DNA from: Strigamia acuminata
Lineage: Eukaryota > Arthropoda > Chilopoda > Geophilomorpha > Linotaeniidae
Direction: 5' to 3'
Assembly: GCA_949358305.1 (NCBI GenBank)
Contig: OX442318.1
Location: 12,506,517 to 12,570,516 of the forward strand
DNA: 64,000 nucleotides
Position numbers and translations under genes: made by a program. Below the pieces are notes generated by a model, which was not told where the DNA came from, searched no databases, and saw nothing but the letters and a program-made list of their open reading frames with translations. Positions 57,048 through 64,000 of the stretch are shown here, one piece after another (the first letter of the stretch is position 1; every line of letters begins with the position of its first letter).

Positions 57048-58037
57048 AACTCACACAAAGTGCCACCGCCGTGGTTGATTGCGATGCAACGCTCCGAGCC
57101 GCCTCCGTCGTATCCGAATCTCAAGATTCCCGTTTTAAACGCGTCCATCCCACACGTTCGTATATTTTTTAAATTACTTTTATTTTTTAATTAATGAGTT
57201 AATATTTTTTTTGTTTCAGGGTTGCTCGTTCGGTTACCATACGGGAGGATGGGACAAACCGCTGGATGTCGACGTTTTTAGCACTCAGGGCAGCGAGTTC
57301 CGTGTAAAAAACACGTCAAACTGCTTGTAAAAATAGAAAATTCATTTTTTTTTTAAATTAATTTTCCGATGGCCGACAAAGAGGTTGATCGCACGTTGTG
57401 GGGCGAATTGGAATCGGAGTCCGAGTCGGAGGAAAGGAAGGAGGAGGAAGAGGAAGAACCCGACATGAGCGGCATAATAACCCCTGCGGAGGGCGGATTG
57501 GTGACTCCGAGCGGACTCGCGTCCATCCCAACGGGAATGGAGAATCCGATATGACCGAGCTGCGGAAACGCACGATCGAGAGCGAAATGGAGACGTGAGT
57601 TGGAAAAATTTCTTGAAACAAAACATTTTTCCATTTTCTTCGAATTTGTAGGTTCGATGCTCCGCCTTTGTGTACAATACTCCTGGAGAAAAAGACGGAG
57701 CGAGCGGGTGCCGCCATGATGGCGTTGATGGACGTGTACGACGTTTCGGGCGCAATGCCGGACAAAGATGCTGACTGCCGACGGACACGGCGGTGTTGAA
57801 GTGACGCTCGAGCCCAGCGAGTTGGACATGGACACGGCCGCCATGGCTGCGCGCTACGAGCCGACCATCAGGGAGCAACAAAACCAGCTGGTGGCCGAAC
57901 CCGCCGCAAAACAAAAGGTAATATTTTAATTAATTTTTTTTAATTTTAATTTTTAATTAATTTTTTAGAATAAGAGGAAAAAGCAGCAACATGATGCGAG
58001 AAAAAGTGCGAAAAAGGTCAAGGAATTCAAATTTTGA
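57048..58037 (+). pseudogene. SF3B2: SF3B2 3' end fragment, frameshifted and deleted
   Basis: SF3B2 is a U2 snRNP subunit needed for branch-site recognition. Exon-like blocks: 57048-57155 (VPPPWLIAMQR, PPPSYPNLKIPVLN), 57220-57303 (GCSFGYHTGGWDKP), ~57380-57594 (EVDRTLWGELESESE; GIITPAEGGLVTPSG), 57652-57917 (VEVTLEPSELDMDTAAM in one frame) and 57969-58037 (HDARKSAKK, KEFKF, stop). The order and motifs are those of the SF3B2 C-terminus. Against it being functional: a one-base shift near 57548 puts TGA before MTELRKR; another shift near 57770 breaks the exon; a short block after GGWDKP is missing; the block normally preceding AAKQK is shortened; and the whole N-terminal part is absent. GT-AG introns are retained, so it is a truncated duplicate rather than a retrocopy. 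Base-call error could explain one shift, not all the changes. Confidence 0.75.
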
Positions 58038-60444
58038 AGCCATTTTTATCCCATTTGTCATTTTATTTTCATTTTATATGATTGTAAAACGACTAATAAA
58101 TTAATTATTAAAATTGTTCAATCGCCGTGTAGTGGTGTTGAAATTTATTGGAATTACGGTATGTCTGTACGTCACGTTAGAGATTTTTTAATTTAAATTG
58201 GAGCGCAATACGAGTTAACGCCGGCTCGGTTGAAAACTTGCTTCTCAACGCTAATCCTGTTGCGCATTTGCTTGTGCGCTTTCCATACCATTTAGGAAGG
58301 ACACATATACTTTTATCATATTATTATAATACTAGCAAACAACTACAGTAGGCTACTGGTAACAACCTTGGATTACCACAATCTACATTAAATACAAGTA
58401 CTACATGAGCCCAATACAAAATGTATAGTAATTATACAACAGTTGTCTGCCCTATTTCTTCCATGTTAAATTATTTTGTCGTAACGAATTTTCGCTATTA
58501 CAAAATTTCAATATAAAGAACCGGAAATGCAGCAGGAAATAAGTTATATCATTATTGCGAACATTTGCACTTTAAAAACAGCCTGATGAAAATATAATTA
58601 CTTGTAAAATATAATTTTTTCATGATAAAAATATTTTTAATTTTATCTGATAATGTCACTGTTCTAAACAAATGATATTTTTTTTAAAAAAATCACAAGT
58701 TTCAGGTCATTTTGCACACTGCACTTGTAGTACATTGATAAGATCGTCCCAAACTCGAGCAGTTGTGTATTGCCATAGAAAGAACTTGCACTAAAGTCGT
58801 AAAACCGTAAGTGTTAAAACTTATATCTACATAAATCAATACATTTAATCGTTTCTTCTGATGACAATCCAAATTAAATTGAAAACAATAAGTGGTAAGA
58901 TTTTCAATGGTAACAATGATAACAAACAACAACTGAGCTTTGTATGAGAAAAATGCAAACTGAGCAGCTTGAGCTGATTAATTATAGTGCACTCTCCCTC
59001 AAAATGGCAAACTTTTTATCTCGATTCACAACTTGGATGGTTAATTTTTTTACAGGCTCAGTGTGTGGTTTGTATTATTTTCCCCTTTAGTGCCTATTGG
59101 CCATAATCTTCTTCATGGAACCTAGATGTGTACTGTTTTAACTCATCTATAACAGGGCTTCGCAACCCATACAAACAAGTCATATACTGCAGATATATTC
59201 AACTTATAGTCCACATAAATAGCAGTACATTTACAATGTATAACCAATATATTTGAAATGTATTAACCTACATATATTTTACATCACATACTGTATGTCC
59301 ATTATATATCAAATATATAAATTCATTTTATGTGTGATTCTTCATGTAGTCAGAGCCCCTGCTGACATGTAAAGTACTGTACCTGTGTGCAACATCTTTT
59401 ATGGTATCCCCCTAATCCCAATTTTTTTAATAGCACTCAGGATCTCTTATCATCAGAGGCCCCCAAATTTAAAAAAAAAATAAAAGTTTTAAAAAAATGT
59501 TTCTTGAAATGTTTTTTCAAGAAGGGCCCTGAGAAAGGCTGCAAGAAGAGGCCTCTCAGACCAGAAATTTGCCTCTGGGGCCCCAAAATCACATTGATTA
59601 ATCCACGTCTAGCAAAAACGCCGACAATATTTTTGTCTCATAGCAGACGGATGGCGCCCCTCTCGTGTAGCGCCCTTGTGCGGTGCACAACTTGCACATG
59701 GTTTTGGCGGGCCTGGTCACCTTATCCACAAGACCAACTAGAAACGGTGCCCAGAACAAACGATCCAGTGGCAGACTCAGGATTTTATGTTAGCAGGGAT
59801 TCAGTGGGCGTTCATTTTACTTATAGCATTAATTAAAAAAAAAAATTGTAATAAATACGTGCAAATGATAAAATCATATAAAAATCGATACAAATTTTAG
59901 ACAAAAAACTCTAAAAATTAAAGTGCCTGTAAAGAGTCTACGAAGGTCTAAAAGTGACCCAGTTTATGCAATTGCAGAAACTCAGTAATACTCAAATAAA
60001 TATTAATGTTCCACAGTCATTTATTTTTAAAGTGACTGAACAAACAAAATGGTCCGGACCCCCAGAAAAGCTGGGAGGATGTATGGACTGTAACTACTTG
60101 TACTACTTGTAAACTGTTAGTTTCCCAACTTGCACTTGTTTCACCTTGGTCTAATCTTGATCCAAAGTCTGTCACTTATCATTTGTCACACATTACTCAC
60201 AAAAGCACAGAAAGTCATGCGTTTAAGATAAATTTTGCGCATGATTGTGGCTTGTAATCAATTTAGTGTGCAGAAAAAAAAAATTTTAAATATTATTTTT
60301 AAATACCATACAAGTAGAATAGATAAAACTTAGTGAAACATGTGTGCACATCCTTGTAAATTCATTTAAACATCCGCAAATATACTATTTTCACATTTGT
60401 TTTATTTGCAAGAAGTGCTTAGTATCCCGTCGAAACTAATACAG
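58038..60444 (+). promoter_or_regulatory. Spacer and distal NLR8 leader modules
   Basis: M1-type block at about 58704-58806: TTTTGCACACTGCACTTG, GATA site TGATAAGA (58736-58743), AAAACC and a GTAAGT donor at 58806. M2-type CACCTTGGTCTAATCTTGATCCAAAGTCT with CTTATCA is at about 60142-60181. Between them lies unrelated sequence. The frame at 59387-59836 has no recognisable product. No M3 module found. Confidence 0.5.
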
Positions 60445-60930
60445 TACCTTGTTTACACTAACGGATGTAGTTTGGCTGGATCTGATCCACCCGATCAGAT
60501 TCAACTGAACCAAGTTCCAATATACACCCGGATTATGTTGTGTTCACACCAAAAAGTTAATTCAATCAAACAAAACCGCTTTTAGTAGCAACAGGTTTTA
60601 GGAACACCTCGCTACAACAGCTGCCAACATGGTTCGAATTTATTCATTTTCACTGTTATTAATTTATTTTTTAAATTTATTTTAAATATACTAATTCTAA
60701 AATCTAAATGTACAAATACATGACACAGTTTTTGGATTTTGTGCAAATAATAGAAAGCTAAAGACTTGTGCCTGCACAGTCTGTTTCCAATCCGAATCCG
60801 AATCCGAATCCAATCATCAAACCGGTTGTGGGAACTTGATTGGCGAACTGAGTTGTTAGTTGTGAACACAGATCATGGATCCATATCCGCAGCTTCGGAT
60901 GAGATCCAAAACTTTGGTGTAAACAAGGTA
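60445..60930. mobile_element. MITE with TACCTTGTTTACAC ends
   Basis: TACCTTGTTTACAC at 60445-60458 is the exact reverse complement of GTGTAAACAAGGTA at 60917-60930. Weaker inverted homology extends inward (TGGATCTGATCC against GGATGAGATCC). It contains a short CCGAATCCGAATCCGAATCC run. A TA dinucleotide at each end may be the target site. Confidence 0.65.
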
Positions 60931-61821
60931 TAAGCACGGATAATTGACAGAACACCATCCGCATTTGATCACTCGAACGCCGCCAGTTTCCGGCAGTATT
61001 TGAGCGATCCAATCAAATGTGGTCAAATCCTCAACGAAAATTACACACAATAAAGTTATCAACATATAAATGATGTTATTTATTTGTTGTTCACAAAATT
61101 GACAAATTAGCCCTTGTCTGGTACAAAAATGGAAAAACCCAACAATTTCGGTCAACGATTCATTGTTACATTTAGATCGGGAGCCATTGTGCTTAAAGTT
61201 GTATTGTGTTGACCAGAGGTCAAGATGACGTCATTGGGCAGAAAGTGTTCTGATTGGCTTGTGGTATTTTTTGCTTGCTAGTTTCGCCCAAATAAGAGGG
61301 AGTGACATCATAGCAAAAAATAACTAGACAGAATTCTGGACTTTCTGCGCTGTTTCAGTCGAGTGAAAACCCAGCATAAGTGCTACGTCACTTTACAAGG
61401 GTTCAGCTTTATTACAAATGTATTATTTAAATCTTGGGGCAAATGTACTGCACATTGCATTATAAATTTCTTCTTCTTTAACATAAATTTCATAATATTC
61501 CGTACATTATTAAGTACCCTGTTAAGTAGTTTCAATTAAAGCAGTAGCTTTAAATTTCCCTGCTTTGGAGGTCATGTCCTAAAATGTAAGTTTGACCAAA
61601 TATTGGAGTCTAAGTGACTGGGTCTCCTTTATGACATAAAAATCGAATTTCTGTTGGAAAACTGGGCTCGTTTTATACGGCACCGCCAAATAATTCAAAT
61701 TATCCCACACCCTGGTCGGATTCACAATTTTAGGGTATGCCCTCCACAAAGTGGGGCAATAATACAGCACACATTAAATATTCACAATGTATTCAATTTT
61801 ACAGATTTGAAATTTCTAACC
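60931..61821 (+). other. Proximal NLR8 upstream sequence
   Basis: No M3 module. The splice acceptor CAATTTTACAG ends at 61804, followed by ATTTGAAATTTCTAACC and the ATG. This leader end resembles that of NLR5 (TTTTACAGATATTGAATTTCTAACC). No other gene seen. Confidence 0.4.
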
Positions 61822-64000
61822 ATGGGTAACACTTTCAATTTTGAAAGCGCAAAAAATGTTGCAGTTAAAGTTGAAACGCAAGTCAACAAATCGTCAACGT
61901 CCACACTGGACGGATGTGGTAAGTATCATCGCAAGAAAAATACATATGCATTAAAAATAAAATATCACACCTAAATTTCTTCAATAGCAACCACCAGCAA
62001 GCCAGAAAACAATATCAGTGCATGTTGCCAAAATATTGACAACAAACTACACTGTGATACTTTGAGCAAAAAGCTAAAAGAATGCTACAGCGCTTTAGTT
62101 CTACCCAAAGTTGCGTGGCTAAATACGGGAAATGATTTGTCATTGATTGAACATTATGCAAGATTACGACTTACAAAGTCGAATGAATCAATAGAATTGG
62201 AAGAAATCTTTCACCCAGAGAATGGTAAAAATCCAATGCGAATACTGATTGAAGCTCAACCGGGATACGGCAAAACAACACTGGCGACCAAACTCATTTT
62301 CAATTGGGGAACCAATAAGGAATACACGCAGTTCAAATTCGCCTTCTTTATCCCGTTGCAAGAAATTCAACAACGAAGTATCGACGATGCAATTGTGCAA
62401 ACCGCAATCAAGTGTGGTTTTAAGGGCAGCACCGATGTTGTTCAAATGATAAATCGTCACGAGAAGGAAACGCTTTTCGTAATGGACGGACTGGACGAAA
62501 TATCGCCGGATAAAAGAAACGAAATCATGAAAATATTGTTCAAGCATCTGTTCAATGAAGTAACTGTAGTCGTGACATGCAGAACGGGCTTGTTCGAGTT
62601 AAGCAAGGAAGAACACAGGCAGTTGTTCGGTTCAACCACTTTCCGCACCAACTTCAGTGATAAGCAGATTTGCATACTAGGAATACAAAGTGAGGAAGAC
62701 AAACGACAATTTTTACTTAAATTCATTCCGGCAGAAAAGGTGGATCAAGTTGATAAAGTTATACCACCAGGACTTGAATTATTCGATTCACCGTTAATTC
62801 TCATGTTGGTACCAGTGATATTTGAATACGACGAAAACATCGACCAAATCTCAACCACAACGATGCTTTTTAAGAAGTTATTCAATTGTGTTTTGAAGCA
62901 CAGTTATGCAAAACGGAAACTAGATATCGATAGTGACTTCGACCTTTTTAGTTTTGATTCATCGCCCAACACAATTCAGAAACTTCTTAAAGACTTTGGT
63001 GCATTGTGCGTTCAGCGAATAGTGGGAAATGACCTGAAGTTTCAATGTGACGACTTGACCGAGGAAATCTATCAACTTGGCTTTTTAGTTTATCATAAAC
63101 AGATGACATCATTTTCATCAAAAACTTATTACGCACCACTGCACTTGTTAATTGCAGAATTTGCAGCTGCATTTTCGCTGTGGGTGGACTTCAAACTCCA
63201 GGACTCCACACTAACACAACATGTTTTCGAGCCAATTATGAGTCACTTTATTCGGATTGATCGAACATCCCAAGTTATGCCATTTATCGCAAGCTTAATG
63301 GGAGATGATTTTGACGCGTTGTTGTGCCAAATCAACTCATTTCGACACTTCTTTTGTGCCTCTCAGGCTTCCCTAATAAATCTAATTAGAGAATGTTCAC
63401 TAACCACAATTTCTACAAGCAAATTTCTACAAGATTTTACTCCTTCATTGTTCTATTTGAAACGTGACGATGTAATAAACAACCGTCTAAGTGCATGCAA
63501 AGCATTACTCAAATATGGATTCAAGTGCGGTAAAATTAAAGCAATTAAAATGTATGAACAAATTCCATCAGAATTATTCGCAGATGAAATTGTGACTTGT
63601 TTGAAACTGCTTCTTATAAACAAAACAGGCATATGGTTTCATGCATGGTCAAATGTACCCTGCAAAATGCAAGAATATCTTTCACGCCATATACCATTTG
63701 ACGGAACATTGGATGAGTGTTTACATTACGTTGCGTCATCACAAGTTGAATCGTGTCATGTCACGTGCCGTGATTCATCATCTTCTGCAAATTTTTTGGA
63801 ATTGACAATGAACGAACAATTTTTCAGCAATATCCGATATCGTTACTTAGCTATTTCAATAGGGACAGATTCTGAAAAACAAGGTGTCACCAAACTGATG
63901 GAAAATAATCAAATTCAGCAACTGAATCTTACTGCAAACGGTGTGTTAGATATGACCGAGTTTTCTTTCGCTGCTGCTCAATCTACATATTTGAATCACT
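61822..64000 (+). CDS. NLR8: mosaic NACHT-LRR-type receptor, 3' partial
   Basis: Exons 61822-61918 and 61988 to the window end; about 703 residues present, frame open throughout. The first exon (MGNTFNFESAKNVAVKV, 32 codons) and its 69-nt intron are closest to NLR5, with Gly-2 in place of Ala. The large exon is closest to NLR7 from its first bases (TTSKPENNISACCQNIDNKL) onward. NACHT: Walker A EAQPGYGKTT (Lys ~128; Ala where NLR7 has Gly, a single-base difference), Walker B LFVMDGLDEI, sensor TCRTGL. The leucine-rich region is cut at 64000. Nucleotides 62692-63262 are identical to NLR7. The C-terminal ~270 residues and the stop are beyond the window. Confidence 0.85.

Noticed and set aside
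57342-57914. Minus-strand ORF of 190 codons and two overlapping ones
   Set aside because: They lie antisense to the SF3B2-like exons in locally GC-rich DNA; the plus strand explains the sequence with clear homology.
59387-59836. 149-codon plus-strand ORF
   Set aside because: Low-complexity Lys/Phe start, no motif, no splice context, and it lies in a repeat-like spacer.

Overview
This is eukaryotic DNA with short spliced introns, AT-rich spacers and many transposable elements. Arthropod features include an interstitial (TTAGG)n run at 42981-43020, TCAGT initiator-like sites ahead of several genes, and fragments or genes for PPT2, SF3B2 and ZPR1. An arthropod is the best reading; the species cannot be named from the sequence.

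The core of the window is a head-to-tail array of eight plus-strand paralogues that I call NLR1 to NLR8 (labels for this window only). Each has a small first coding exon of 31-65 codons, a phase-1 intron, and one large exon with a conserved CC...C segment, a complete NACHT NTPase (Walker A, Walker B, TCRTGL sensor), a winged-helix-type segment and an irregular leucine-rich C-terminus. NLR1-7 are intact and 952-1024 residues long; NLR8 is cut by the window end. A ninth copy survives only as a relic leader and first exon at 23.7-24.6 kb. The first exon has a Gly-2 myristoylation-type start in some copies (MGN) but not others (MEN, MAN), then a short alternating-hydrophobic motif around an invariant Lys that looks like a beta or amyloid-type signalling motif. 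NLR6 carries this motif twice because of an extra symmetric phase-1 exon.

Most genes are preceded by conserved non-coding modules: a GATA-bearing leader exon with a GTAAGT donor (module M1), a tandem GATA block (M2), and a second leader exon with GATA sites, a kappaB-like GAAATTTCC and a TCAGT initiator (M3). This suggests inducible or tissue-specific immune expression. The array grew by duplication of two-gene blocks (NLR1-NLR2 resembles NLR3-NLR4), exon mosaicism (NLR8) and gene conversion (a 571-bp identical tract between NLR7 and NLR8).

Layout: 1-5467, the 3' part of an LTR retrotransposon with a Gag ORF, a textbook -1 frameshift signal, a second ORF without pol motifs, a polypurine tract and an LTR; 5468-6289, a foldback element full of ~20-bp satellites; 6.6-17.3 kb, NLR1 and NLR2; 18.2-18.8 kb, a broken ZPR1 fragment (minus strand); 19.3-19.6 kb, an unrecognised gene end; 20.4-22.9 kb, an intact nine-exon PPT2-like lysosomal thioesterase (minus); 23.7-34.9 kb, the NLR relic, NLR3 and NLR4 with two MITEs between them; 35.2-36.8 kb, a solo LTR; 36.8-47.8 kb, NLR5 and NLR6; 49.65-49.85 kb, an assembly gap flanked by an identical 61-bp repeat; 51.6-56.3 kb, NLR7 with two MITEs in its leader intron; 57.0-58.0 kb, a broken SF3B2 3' end; 58.7-64.0 kb, NLR8.

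All comparisons were made by eye. No database search or alignment program was run.
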